Position numbers and translations under genes: made by a program
In this document: positions 44,991-53,665 of the stretch, in pieces
How the letters are laid out: each line of letters opens with the position of its first letter
How positions within the stretch are numbered: position 1 is the stretch's first letter
Source of the DNA: an uncultured Armatimonadota bacterium
Lineage (GTDB): Bacteria; Armatimonadota; Fimbriimonadia; Fimbriimonadales; Fimbriimonadaceae
DNA length: 60,465 bases
Reading direction: 5' to 3'
NCBI GenBank assembly: GCA_903833215.1
Contig: CAILEM010000137.1
Coordinates: forward strand, 1 to 60,465
The notes under the pieces: model-generated
Database searches by the model: none
What the model saw: the letters and a program-made list of their open reading frames with translations, nothing else
Told to the model about the DNA's origin: nothing

Positions 44991-45596
44991 ATGCCCCTGG
45001 TGGCTGTAACTGTTTGGAGTACGCGAAGAAAGTGGTTGGGGAACCTTATTCCGGCCGTTTTTTGGCTGCCCCCTGCCGTTGCTGGCATTTATCAGATAGC
45101 AGCAAAGGGCCAACTCATCGGCCTTGGTCTGTGGCTCCTCATTGCGTCCACAGTTCTCGGTTGGCTCGCCGTGAATTTCTTTGGGTTCTTTGAGAACGCG
45201 AAGATGCGCGCTTCTCTTGAGCGAATTCTAACCACGGAAGGCAAGAGCCTCGCTGGAGAGAAGGTGTTCGTAGGATTCGCCACACCGAAATACTCCAGCA
45301 TGCTAGACGCGCATGAGGATGTCGGATTCCTTCGCATCCTGTCTGATAAGCTCATCTTTGTCTCCGAGTCACGAACGATTGAGATTCAGAAGGCAGACGT
45401 CCACGGCGTCCGTTTCCGCCCAAACGTCCACAGCGTGCTTCTGCTAGGCCGCTGGGTCAGTGTCGAGGCAAAAGTCGGCGATCAGCAGATTCGGCTGTTG
45501 GTCGAACCCCGCGAGAAACCCACGCTCGTCGGTAACCGCTTCTACGGCAAGAAACTCTTGGCTACTCTCCGCGCTTGGGTACCTACACTGAAATAA
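44991..45596 (+). CDS. Hypothetical membrane protein with PH-like domain
   Basis: 201 aa from ATG 44991, with GGAG at 6-base spacing. Two membrane helices (NLIPAVFWLPPAVAGIYQI and GLGLWLLIASTVLGWLAVNF) are followed by a soluble beta-rich part (GFLRILSDKLIFVSESRTIE, IQKADVHGVRFRP) that resembles bacterial PH-like domains. No enzyme motif. Divergent from the AddB-like gene with only 18 bases between starts, so their promoters overlap each other's coding sequence. Confidence 0.55.
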   Translation: MPLVAVTVWSTRRKWLGNLIPAVFWLPPAVAGIYQIAAKGQLIGLGLWLLIASTVLGWLAVNFFGFFENAKMRASLERILTTEGKSLAGEKVFVGFATPKYSSMLDAHEDVGFLRILSDKLIFVSESRTIEIQKADVHGVRFRPNVHSVLLLGRWVSVEAKVGDQQIRLLVEPREKPTLVGNRFYGKKLLATLRAWVPTLK

Positions 45597-45626
45597 GGCC
45601 AGCCCAGTCCCGGTATCCTCTTTCGC

Positions 45627-46511
45627 ATGACCACATTTCTCGCGACGTGGCGCGAACCTGGAAAGACGGCAGTTGAGACAGCATGGAGCGAAAGGCTTAA
45701 GGGCGGTGACCTCAAGACGTGTCTTGAGATGGGACTGGCTGCTTGTGAACTCGACCCCGCATTCCTCGCGATCGGCCTAGGCGCACTGCCAAATGCAGAA
45801 GGCGAGATTGAACTCGACGCATCCATCATGGATGGCGCTGACCTCTCAGCAGGTGCCGTTTGCTCGGTTCAGAACATCGTGCCGGTGATCTCGGTAGCCC
45901 GCAAGGTCATGGAAGAAACTCCTCATGTGATGCTCGCCGGCGAACAAGCCAAGCGTTTTGCCATCTCCAAGGGATTTGAACCGAGGAACTTGATGACACC
46001 GGAGTCGATCAAGTGGCTCGACGAGTGGAAGGCAGGCAATGCACCCTACAAGTACGTTCACGTGACCGATGACCACATTCACGGTGACACCGTCACGATG
46101 ATTGGCTTGGAAGAACCAGGTCACCTGGTGGCGGCCAGTTCCACCAGCGGTATCGCTTGGAAGGTGCCGGGGCGTGTGGGGGATTCTCCCATCATTGGCG
46201 CGGGCATCTATGCTGACGACGAAGTCGGAGCCGCTGGAGCTACAGGGCTCGGAGAAGAGCTTTGGAAAGCATGTGCGTCATTCCGTACCGTCGAGTGCAT
46301 GCGACGCGGCATGACCCCTCAGGAAGCCTGTGAGGATACGATCCGCCACATGCTCCGCCGGCAATCCCATTCCACAGAACACGCTTGCGTGGTGTTTGCG
46401 ATGAACAAAGAGGGCGCGTACGGTGCAGCAACCACTGACGGAGTGTTCCACCTCTGGATTTGTCAAGACGGGGCTATAACGGTTGAGGAATTCACGGGGC
46501 TAACTGCGTAG
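45627..46511 (+). CDS. N4-(beta-N-acetylglucosaminyl)-L-asparaginase-family Ntn hydrolase
   Basis: 294 aa. Ntn-hydrolase of the glycosylasparaginase/isoaspartyl peptidase family, autoprocessed at the Thr of HGDTVTMIG (Thr155 as the likely nucleophile). The region DASIMDGADLSAGAVCSVQN and the later GAGIYADDEVGAAGATGLGE are diagnostic, the latter binding the substrate carboxylate. It cleaves GlcNAc-Asn or related beta-aspartyl bonds. No signal peptide is seen, so the mature enzyme may be cytosolic. Confidence 0.9.
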   Translation: MTTFLATWREPGKTAVETAWSERLKGGDLKTCLEMGLAACELDPAFLAIGLGALPNAEGEIELDASIMDGADLSAGAVCSVQNIVPVISVARKVMEETPHVMLAGEQAKRFAISKGFEPRNLMTPESIKWLDEWKAGNAPYKYVHVTDDHIHGDTVTMIGLEEPGHLVAASSTSGIAWKVPGRVGDSPIIGAGIYADDEVGAAGATGLGEELWKACASFRTVECMRRGMTPQEACEDTIRHMLRRQSHSTEHACVVFAMNKEGAYGAATTDGVFHLWICQDGAITVEEFTGLTA

Positions 46512-46517
46512 CAATGA

Positions 46518-46548
46518 TGTGGGCCATGCTTAAGCGGTATGGCCCACA
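46518..46548 (+). other. Perfect 10-bp hairpin between asparaginase and SelB-like genes
   Basis: TGTGGGCCAT (46518-46527) and ATGGCCCACA (46539-46548) pair exactly around an 11-base loop. It is followed by A-rich sequence on this strand, so it is a poor terminator here, but the minus strand has TTTTTG after it. It could be an mRNA element in the leader of the downstream gene. Confidence 0.6.
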
Positions 46549-46566
46549 AAAACGAAAAGGCGATAA

Positions 46567-47331
46567 ATGCAACAAGAGATTGAGGACACGATCCTTCAGA
46601 TGGTGTCCGATGATGCGAACGGCGTAACGACAGAGCGGATCTGTCGATTCACCCGCAAAACTCCTCAGGAACTCGGGGATATCTTTGAACGGCTGATTCA
46701 AGAAGGAAAACTGCTCGGATTCGCAGGGCTATGGATGGCTCCCGACAAGTACCGAGAGGCCGGGGAGAAGTTCTGTACCGCCCTCAAGGAAATTCATGAA
46801 GCCAACCCGTCGGCTTCTGCTATCGACGGTCGGCAAGCCGTGGTAGCGTCTGGATTTCCTTGGTCCGGTAAGCAACTCGACCGAATTCTGGCAAAGCTAT
46901 CGGCAGATGGTCTGATCGAAATCTATCCAAACGGCCTCAGCCTGAAGTCATTTTTGATTCAGCCGACTTTAAGGCAGAGAACTCTTTTGGACCGCGTTGT
47001 CGCACACCTGGAACTGGAGACGATCAACACCCCGAACCCCCAGCAGATTGCTCAAGCCCTCGGTATCCCTCGCCAAGCGATCGAGGAGATACTACGCCTT
47101 GGATGTCGCGCCAGTGAAGTTATCCAGGTTTCCGAAGTCGTGTTCTACACGCCAAAGCAGATCGAGGCGCTCAAACAAAAAGTCGCCGAATTCGCTCAAG
47201 GACACCCCTTCTCCGCCAACGACCTCCGCGACGCCCTTGAATCCACGCGCAAATACACGCAGCCCCTGCTGGACTATCTCGATGAGTCTGGGTTTACGGT
47301 CAAAGAAGGCTCTACAAGGCGTCTGATCTAG
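46567..47331 (+). CDS. Stand-alone SelB C-terminal-like winged-helix protein
   Basis: 254 aa built of winged-helix repeats. The end, HPFSANDLRDALESTRKY then TQPLLDYLDESGFTVKE, matches the last winged helix of selenocysteine elongation factor SelB (pattern F...LRD.L..SRKY..PLL.YLD..G.T). Earlier parts (DRVVAHLELETINTPNPQQI, RQAIEEILRLGCRASEVIQV) fit the preceding winged helices. The EF-Tu-like GTPase part of SelB is absent here, and the upstream gene is unrelated. It may bind RNA hairpins or DNA in another role. Confidence 0.7.
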   Translation: MQQEIEDTILQMVSDDANGVTTERICRFTRKTPQELGDIFERLIQEGKLLGFAGLWMAPDKYREAGEKFCTALKEIHEANPSASAIDGRQAVVASGFPWSGKQLDRILAKLSADGLIEIYPNGLSLKSFLIQPTLRQRTLLDRVVAHLELETINTPNPQQIAQALGIPRQAIEEILRLGCRASEVIQVSEVVFYTPKQIEALKQKVAEFAQGHPFSANDLRDALESTRKYTQPLLDYLDESGFTVKEGSTRRLI

Positions 47332-47335
47332 CACA

Positions 47336-47698
47336 TCAGCGGTCCAGATCTCTGCCGCGATTGCGATCGCCGCGCTGCCGCCTCGGCTCCTCGGACCGGT
47401 TCCTTTCGTCGTTGAATTCTCGCCGGGTGCGATTGCCGCCTTCAGCATCGAGGGGATCCTCGTTTGCGGGTAGAACCTGCGCTCGGCGGCGGGTGATGTC
47501 GGGTTTGGCGTTATCATTCGCCGCCGGTGGGGTCTGGGTGTCTTCAAGCCTTGCAGGCAGGATTTGCGTGATAGCGTCTGTGCGAGCCAGGTTTCTTGCC
47601 ATTCTTCGGACGGCCTGGCGCTCTTCATTTCGCTCCTGGACGTCGCGGTTGTAATCGCCCAGACGGATGCCTGGGTTCGGAGACTGCTTAGTGAGCAC
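47336..47698 (-). CDS. Arg/Asp-rich disordered hypothetical protein
   Basis: 120 aa from GTG 47698. Strongly charged and low-complexity, with a C-terminus such as RREFNDERNRSEEPRRQRG followed by DRNRGRDLDR; probably disordered. No domain recognised. It fits tightly between the SelB-like stop and the next gene region. An overlapping frame (47092-47703) reads into the SelB-like gene and is less likely. Confidence 0.45.
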   Translation of the reverse strand: MLTKQSPNPGIRLGDYNRDVQERNEERQAVRRMARNLARTDAITQILPARLEDTQTPPAANDNAKPDITRRRAQVLPANEDPLDAEGGNRTRREFNDERNRSEEPRRQRGDRNRGRDLDR

Positions 47699-47808
47699 CT
47701 CACGCGAGACCGGGATAGGGCTCTGTTTGGACTTGAGCCTCTATAGCTGGGTACCTCCGTGCACTAACGCGTCACCAGCTTTAAAGGCTCCTGACAATGG
47801 GACGCTAA

Positions 47809-48768
47809 TTACGGCGTAATGGGCCTGATGTGTGAAGCGTCCTTCTTCCCCGTCGCCTTCCGGACTATCTCGGCGAAGAAACTACTGTGCCCCCCCGGGG
47901 GCAAAAAGGAAACGAAGGTTGCAGCAAGTTTTCTAGCTGCCGAATATTGGCCTCTTTGCCAGTATTCGAACACAGCACTCTTTGCGATATACGCATTGTG
48001 CGGATCCAACTCCAGTGCGACCTCCAAATAGCGCGGCTCGTGGTTTCTAATCCCTAGGGCCAGGCTACTGGCAGCAAGGATTGACGTAGACTGTTTTGTG
48101 AAGCGCACATCGTCCCCGATCGTATTACCGTGATCGGCAAACTGCTTTGTTCGCAGTTGCCGCTCGACGAACTCCAGTTGTCCCGGATATGTCTCACCTA
48201 AGCCGGCAGCAGCCATCGATAGCTGAACGTACCGGTCTGCCTGGCCATCATCGTCTAGGTGTGTTGGCATCGCCAATTCCCTGACAAGTTCGTCGTATGC
48301 CTCTCGGTAATTCTTCGTCAGAAGTGATGTCTCGATCGCGAGCAGGTGTGTAGCGATCCATGTGTCCGGATGCTTTGCTTGATAACTCCAAATGTAGGAG
48401 TGCGCACCATCGTAATCTTGCTCATAAATAAGTTTCTTTGCAGCAAGGACTGCCTCGGTCGCTTCTTTGAGGGCTTGAGCCACTTCCAGCGGCACCAAAG
48501 TGGGATGCGCACCAACTGTGCCGAGGGTCCCGCCACTCCCTCGCTGACCAGGCTCCTTATGGGCGGAATCGCCCAAATGCGAGGAGGCATTGCTCGCTGC
48601 AACAAGCGCTAATTTGCCGTGCTTGCTGCCGAACAGTTGATCGACCCATTTCTCGTGGGCTGAATTCTGGGACGCCAATGCGGCACCGGAAGTCCCAAGC
48701 GCCACTGCCGCCGCGACGAAGAGTGAGTAGAACGACGAAGACTGCAGGAAAATTTTTCGCAGAACCAT
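47809..48768 (-). CDS. Exported TPR-like hypothetical protein
   Basis: 319 aa. The signal peptide is MVLRKIFLQSSSFYSLFVAA then AVALGTSGAALA. Residues about 95-310 are helical and TPR-like (EAVLAAKKLIYEQDYDGAHS, LLTKNYREAYDELVREL, EPRYLEVALELDPHNAYIAK). The start has a strong site (GGAGGT, 9 bases). It lies 13 bases downstream of the restored end of the surface-protein gene, so the two form an operon. The role may be scaffolding or binding at the cell surface. Confidence 0.65.
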   Translation of the reverse strand: MVLRKIFLQSSSFYSLFVAAAVALGTSGAALASQNSAHEKWVDQLFGSKHGKLALVAASNASSHLGDSAHKEPGQRGSGGTLGTVGAHPTLVPLEVAQALKEATEAVLAAKKLIYEQDYDGAHSYIWSYQAKHPDTWIATHLLAIETSLLTKNYREAYDELVRELAMPTHLDDDGQADRYVQLSMAAAGLGETYPGQLEFVERQLRTKQFADHGNTIGDDVRFTKQSTSILAASSLALGIRNHEPRYLEVALELDPHNAYIAKSAVFEYWQRGQYSAARKLAATFVSFLPPGGHSSFFAEIVRKATGKKDASHIRPITP

Positions 48769-48781
48769 TTTTTCTTACCTC

Positions 48782-50235
48782 CTACCAAGTGGGCCACGCC
48801 GAAGGCGCAGGATTGTCCGAAGCGGTGCCCCAACCGGAGCCAGTGTCGGACTGGAGCCAAGGTCCGCCGCTTTGGCTCTCAGAACATTGTCCTTTGGCAT
48901 TCCAAACCTGAAGACGGATTGGGACATAGATAGACGAGCCAGCACTGTCGGGTGGTGCCAAGTAGAATGTCCAGAGATTGAATGTGCCATTGAGACCCAA
49001 CGAAACGGGAACGGCCCGGGGGCCATCGGATTAAATCCAGGTGCGTCTCTGAATGCCCTCATGGTTCCTCCGTCTGCTGACGTCCATGTGGACCCTCGCA
49101 AGGAGTCCGTGTAAGGGAAGAGGCCGCCATCAAGCCCGGTCTTGACGGTCGGGCTGCCGTTAATTGTGTAGGTTGCGTTCAACGTCTGAACATATCCCCA
49201 CTGTCCCGAGCCTGATGTCACACACGCAGGGTCTTGCAGGGTGTCAATCTGGTAAACCCCGCCGCTAGTTGAAAGAATAATAACCCCCCACAGGTCGAAC
49301 GCAGATGGAGGCGTCCCTCGAAGCTGCATTGAGCCAATTGAATGATAGACCTGACTTCTAGTCAGCCCTTGGATTATCACGGCCTTAGTCAAACTGACCG
49401 AGATGTTCGCTGTTTTGCTGTAGTAAGTACAGTTAAACGTTGCCGTTCCTGTTGTGCCGAAGTAACAGTCCATATTCGACGAATTCGCGGGCGGCAAGCT
49501 AACATCACTGGGACTAGCACAACCTGAAGCAGAAGGAGAGTAACCGCCAATCGGATTACAGCCCGAAGGAGCGCTCCAGGTATAGGTGTCATCTTTCCCT
49601 CCCATACCGTTCACGTTAGCCGTAACATGTTGTCCAACGGCTGCAACATAGCTCGTTCCGGACAGTACCGCACCTCCTAAATCAATACTTATTGGCGTGG
49701 GAGTTACTGTGACGTTGACGCCACCACCGCCGGAAGGAACAGAAAATGACACGTTAGGCACACTGTAGCTTAATGTCGTCCCGCTAACAGCCTGCAGGAT
49801 GTAGTGCGTTCCGCTGCTACTGGTTACGGAAAAAGGAAACGGGCAAGAAATCGGGTCTCCAAATCCGTCGCTTACCTGCCCCCCCATTCCTGAGGCGGTC
49901 GCGCTAGCGGTTATCGTGAAAATCACATAAGGAGGTGCCGGGTTTGGGCCAGTCCAAGCCCACTGCCAGGAAAGCGTGCCACTGCACCCGGCTCCCGCAG
50001 GTGGTCCTCCTCCTGCACTACCGGATCTCGTAGATCCGGTAGTTGTGTAACCGCCAGTTCCAGCTGTGACGGCTCCGCCCGAAGGGGAGTTTGAATTAAG
50101 CACAAAATCGGCACGGGAAATCGCCATGCTGCATATCATGACGAGCGGCAATAGGATGAGTTTCAGAAGTTGCCTTTTGAAAAGTAGGGCGTGAACTCGA
50201 CGCTGGCGCCATCGGCGTACCGCGACGCAACGCAT
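48782..50235 (-). CDS. Secreted surface protein with single-base frameshift
   Basis: About 485 residues from ATG 50235 (signal LLKLILLPLVMICSMAIS). It is Gly/Ser/Thr-rich and carries a cluster of Ig/PKD-like beta segments and a few Cys pairs. At a five-base C run (minus strand of 49018-49022) the frame shifts. Read straight on, the protein gains an unrelated basic tail and stops at 48775. One extra C gives MAPRAVPVSLGLNGTFNLWT and a clean end PAPSAWPTW at 48782, 13 bases before the next gene, whose ribosome site follows directly. The intact version is therefore the likely ancestral gene; the indel may be an assembly error. Confidence 0.7.
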
Positions 50236-50628
50236 GTGACTAGATTGAGAGCCAAACCGAAAGAGAGACTTCCTGGCATTGTCCAGATTACACCACCGTC
50301 CAGAAGATATTTTTCCTCGCACTATTACTTTTTTTCAGCACTGATCTGCTACAGGCACTTGTACCTGACCATATCGAGCCAACTAGTTCCATACTACGAA
50401 TTGAAGAACGCGTACAGACTGCTCTTAATCCTTGCCGATATTCAACTATGCCGGTTGTAGATTGGTGCGTACTCGTACCTCAGAGAACACAAGTAAGACA
50501 CCAAGCTAACAAGTAAGTAGCATCGGTGGATTCAAAAGCCGGCATTGAAAATGGGAGTTGCTTAGAGACCCATTAGATGGTTCTGCCGATGGATGGGACG
50601 TCAGCTACCTGACCTAAGCGGCGGAATT
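50236..50628. other. AT-rich intergenic region, 393 bases
   Basis: It lies upstream of the leftward surface-protein gene, so it should contain that promoter. No confident promoter, terminator or repeat was identified, and no protein-like frame was seen. Confidence 0.4.
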
Positions 50629-50879
50629 CTAGCTTTCGATGAGCGCGCAATGTTCTGCGAAGCTGGCGGCAACGGGCCGGCCAAGTTCCCGGATGAGGTC
50701 GACCAGGTCGATCACTTCAACTCCGAGGACGCCAGTCTCGATCCTCACGAGGAAGTTGTACGGCTGGCCCAGGCGAGCCGACAACTCGCGCTGGCTTAAG
50801 CCCGCCTCGGCCACCAGCGGGCAATGAGCTGCCGCAGGGCGTCATGCTCTTTGCGATCGACTGCATTTACTAAACCCAC
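50629..50879 (-). pseudogene. XRE-family HTH protein with frameshift
   Basis: The second part reads VAEAGLSQRELSARLGQPYN, then FLVRIETGVLGVEVIDLVDL and IRELGRPVAASF, a standard XRE fold. Upstream, in another frame, GTG 50879 opens MGLVNAVDRKEHDALRQLI then AR, which is the expected N-terminal helix, but it runs into a stop. Adding one base at CGCTGGTGGCC (about 50815) would give IARLVAEAGLSQREL and join the two parts. Either a decayed antitoxin-like gene or a sequencing indel. Confidence 0.7.
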
Positions 50880-51035
50880 AAATCAAAACTGCCTTTTTGA
50901 GTGGTACCCATATGTTACCGTAGTCTCGTTTTGATCTGGTGGTTTATGAGAAGTTGTGGATTTACTCCCCATGGAGACGTCGTCTACGGGGCTGGTTGGT
51001 GCTTCAGAATTTCGATTACGTTCATTCGGCCGTTG

Positions 51036-51061
51036 CGTCGGTACGATCACCGCCGACTACG
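51036..51061 (-). repeat. REP-like 26-base repeat, copy E
   Basis: CGTCGGTACGATCACCGCCG then ACTACG, the exact inverse of the unit at 25050-25075. It lies in the gap between the frameshifted XRE gene and the ABC ATPase operon end. Confidence 0.82.
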
Positions 51062-51125
51062 GGTCTGGTCGGTGTTTGTGATTTTCGATTACTTTCATGC
51101 GGCTAATGAAAGCCTTTGAGGGATG

Positions 51126-51953
51126 CTAGAACAACGACAGTAGCGCTTCCTCCAACGTGGAGGGGCGCGAGATGACGAACTGGATGTCGCCGTAGCCTTC
51201 AAGCAGTAACTTCGCCGCCAGCTGTTGCCCTTCGGGGGTATCGAACTGGATTCCATCGGGCGTCTGGCTGACATTCACTTGGAACGGCGCTACGAGCGCT
51301 CGCACGCCTTGCTGATGTTCAGTTGTTACCTGCACGGTGTGTGAGGGCCCCAAACGCTTGAGATCCTCAATCGAACCAGCGAATCGAACCTGTTTGTCTT
51401 TCAAAACGATCACTGCGTCGAACTGCGCAAGCAACTCTGGCCTATTAGTAGCAGCAACAAAGGATACGCCTTTTCCTTGAAGGCTATGGATGATTTCCAT
51501 TGCGTCGCGCAAAGCCCAAGGGTCCAGCTGGTCAAGTTGTCCATCGATAAGGATCAAATTTGAATCGCTGATCAGCGGACCCAACAGCTCGTATGCGGCT
51601 AACTGACCGGGGGTCAGGTCGCCTATCTGCTTGAACCGTGCCTCGCCAAGACGCATCTTGTAGAGTAACTCGGCGACACGCAAACCTCTAGAAGTCATAT
51701 CTCCTCGAGGGATCAGTGACTGAACCTTTGTGCGGCGAGAAACGCCTTCGGCTGAAGCCACCGCAAAGTTGCCGTGGATGCGAACGGAACCTTGAGCAGG
51801 TTTCTCAATTCCTGCAACGACCTGCAAGAAGTGCGTCTTTCCGCTTGAGGATGGACCAACTATTGCGAGTGAATGCCCAGCTCGAACGCTCAAGGAGAGC
51901 GTCGGCCCGCTGGGCACAATTGCCATATGCTCAAGCGAAAGGACCTCTGTCAT
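51126..51953 (-). CDS. ABC-type ATPase with degenerate catalytic motifs
   Basis: 275 aa. Walker A GPSSSGKT is intact, but the signature reads LTPGQ, the Walker B reads LILIDGQLDQLDP (Gly in place of the catalytic Glu) and the switch His is Asn (FVAATNRPE). The C-terminal segment (SRPSTLEEALLSLF) is typical of drug/antibiotic-type ABC subunits. It may bind ATP but hydrolyse poorly, so a regulatory or structural role is possible. Its ATG overlaps the M24 peptidase stop by 4 bases. No permease gene is adjacent. Confidence 0.8.
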   Translation of the reverse strand: MTEVLSLEHMAIVPSGPTLSLSVRAGHSLAIVGPSSSGKTHFLQVVAGIEKPAQGSVRIHGNFAVASAEGVSRRTKVQSLIPRGDMTSRGLRVAELLYKMRLGEARFKQIGDLTPGQLAAYELLGPLISDSNLILIDGQLDQLDPWALRDAMEIIHSLQGKGVSFVAATNRPELLAQFDAVIVLKDKQVRFAGSIEDLKRLGPSHTVQVTTEHQQGVRALVAPFQVNVSQTPDGIQFDTPEGQQLAAKLLLEGYGDIQFVISRPSTLEEALLSLF

Positions 51954-53026
51954 GCCAAGGGCAGAATCGTCAGTTCCTTGGGCGAGTGGGTTAGAATCTC
52001 GATGCCGTCCTCGGTGATCAGCACGTCGTCCTCAATGCGAACTCCGCCGAGACCTTCGATGTATACACCCGGTTCAATGGTCCAGATCTGCCCAGGGGAG
52101 ATCACGTCGTTGCTCGAACCACTGAGTCGACCGCCGTCGTGAACGACGCGTCCGAGACCATGACCGAGGCCATGTCCGAAATACTTCGCTAAACCAAACT
52201 TGTCGAGAATTGCCCGGGAACCGGCGTCGATATCGCGCGCCATTTTGCCCGCTCGAATCGCGTCGATCGACCACAGTTGGGCTTCCAGCACAGCTGCGTA
52301 AATCTCTTGATGGCGAGGGGATGCTTCACCCACAACGACGGTTCGAGTGATATCCGAGTTGTACCCTTCATAGCGAGCGCCGAAATCCATGGTCACGAAA
52401 TCTCCGATCTCAAGCTTCTTCTCGCTGGGCTTGCCATGAGGACGGGCGCTTCGCTCGCCACTGACGACAATCGAAGGAAACGCCACGTCGGCACCCTGCC
52501 TTCGCATGAAGAACTCAAGATCCAAGCAGATATCCATCTCGGTGACACCAGGCTGGATCATTCGGGTGATGTGGTCGTACGCTGCGTCAGCGATGCCGCA
52601 TGCAACGCGGATTTTGGCAACCTCTTCGTCGGACTTCTTCATCCGAAGCTCTGAGAAGATGTCTGGAATAGGTAGGAGTTCCACACCCTCCATCTTTTCT
52701 GAAGTGCGCTTCCACTGGGAATACGTGGTCGTAGCCGACTCAAACCCGAGTTGAGTCACACCAAGAGCTTTTGCCTGTTCGCCAACAAACACATCACCGT
52801 CAGTTGGTGTGGCAAACGTCGCCGACGGCATCTCGGTGACCTCTTCTTTCGCCTGAATGACATATCGACTGTCGGTGACAAAGATCGCGTCAGCCTGAGT
52901 TACGATCACTCGGCCAAACGTGCCACTAAAACCTGTCAGCCACCCTACATTTACGGGATCGGAGACGAGTACAGCTGCAATTCTGTCAGCCTCCATCCTC
53001 TCACGCAGTCTTACGAGGGCACTCAT
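51950..53026 (-). CDS. M24-family aminopeptidase (Xaa-Pro peptidase-like)
   Basis: 358 aa. The creatinase-type N-domain (residues 1-125) is followed by the pita-bread domain with metal ligands Asp in TMDFGARYEGYNSDITRT (two Asp), His in GHGLGHGLG, Glu in TIEPGVYIEG and Glu in RIEDDVL. It removes N-terminal residues before proline in the cytosol. Its start shares one base with the aroQ stop (TAATG), indicating coupling. Confidence 0.92.
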   Translation of the reverse strand: MSALVRLRERMEADRIAAVLVSDPVNVGWLTGFSGTFGRVIVTQADAIFVTDSRYVIQAKEEVTEMPSATFATPTDGDVFVGEQAKALGVTQLGFESATTTYSQWKRTSEKMEGVELLPIPDIFSELRMKKSDEEVAKIRVACGIADAAYDHITRMIQPGVTEMDICLDLEFFMRRQGADVAFPSIVVSGERSARPHGKPSEKKLEIGDFVTMDFGARYEGYNSDITRTVVVGEASPRHQEIYAAVLEAQLWSIDAIRAGKMARDIDAGSRAILDKFGLAKYFGHGLGHGLGRVVHDGGRLSGSSNDVISPGQIWTIEPGVYIEGLGGVRIEDDVLITEDGIEILTHSPKELTILPLA

Positions 53027-53481
53027 TACACAACCTCCTTATCGAAGTTCACCAGCGCGGTGAGGGCCATGATGTATCCGTATCCACCGAAGCCAACGAC
53101 CTGCCCTATCGAAATCGGGGCAACCACGCTATGTCGACGAAATTCCTCACGGGCATGAACGTTGCTTAAGTGCACCTCGATGACCGGCAGACGTACACTG
53201 ACCAGTGCGTCTCTCAGGGCGATGGAGTAGTGGGTGAGTCCGCCTGGGTTAATCACGATGGCCGTCGCCCAAGTGCGATGCTCGTGAATCGTGTCAATGA
53301 GTACGCCCTCAGAGTTCGATTGGAGAATCCGAATCCCAATCCCCATCGACTCCGCCGCTGCCGAAATATCACTGTCCAATTCCTCAAGTGACTTCTTGCC
53401 ATAGACATCCGTCTCTCGAAAGCCGGTCATGTTGAGATTGGGTCCGTGCAGGACCAGTACCTTGATCGAACTAGTTGCCAC
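53026..53481 (-). CDS. aroQ: Type II 3-dehydroquinate dehydratase
   Basis: 151 aa, the usual length. It converts 3-dehydroquinate to 3-dehydroshikimate in aromatic amino acid synthesis. Diagnostic parts: VLHGPNLNMTGFRETDVYG, with the catalytic Tyr near its end; LQSNSEGVLIDTIHE; INPGGLTHYSIALRDAL; and EVHLSNVHAREEFR, with the catalytic His. GGLTHYS replaces the usual GAYTHTS. It is in a tight operon with a Trm112-like gene and an M24 peptidase. Confidence 0.95.
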   Translation of the reverse strand: MATSSIKVLVLHGPNLNMTGFRETDVYGKKSLEELDSDISAAAESMGIGIRILQSNSEGVLIDTIHEHRTWATAIVINPGGLTHYSIALRDALVSVRLPVIEVHLSNVHAREEFRRHSVVAPISIGQVVGFGGYGYIMALTALVNFDKEVV

Positions 53482-53665
53482 TCAGTAATTCCTTGAGTTT
53501 TTCCTCGGGGATGACATCTTCAGGAAGAAGATGGGGGATGCCATTGACGACGGGAAATCCGTGTCCAGCGACGGTGCAGACAAGATAATCGCCTTGCTGC
53601 GTGAATGGGGGACGCTCGGGGTGCAGAGGACAGCCCAGAATCTTAAGAAAATCCGAATCAATCAT
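53471..53665 (-). CDS. Trm112-like / UPF0434 small protein
   Basis: 64 aa. LKILGCPLHPERPP at the start and VNGIPHLLPEDVIP near the end are the signature of Trm112/UPF0434 small beta-barrel proteins, which often activate methyltransferases in other organisms. Only one of the usual zinc cysteines is obvious. Overlaps the GT4 stop by 4 bases and the aroQ start by 11. Confidence 0.75.
   Translation of the reverse strand: MIDSDFLKILGCPLHPERPPFTQQGDYLVCTVAGHGFPVVNGIPHLLPEDVIPEEKLKELLSGN

Noticed and set aside
47092-47703. A 203-codon minus-strand frame covering the end of the SelB-like gene
   Set aside because: It is antisense to the conserved SelB-like region; the alternative frame 47336-47698 fits the gap better.
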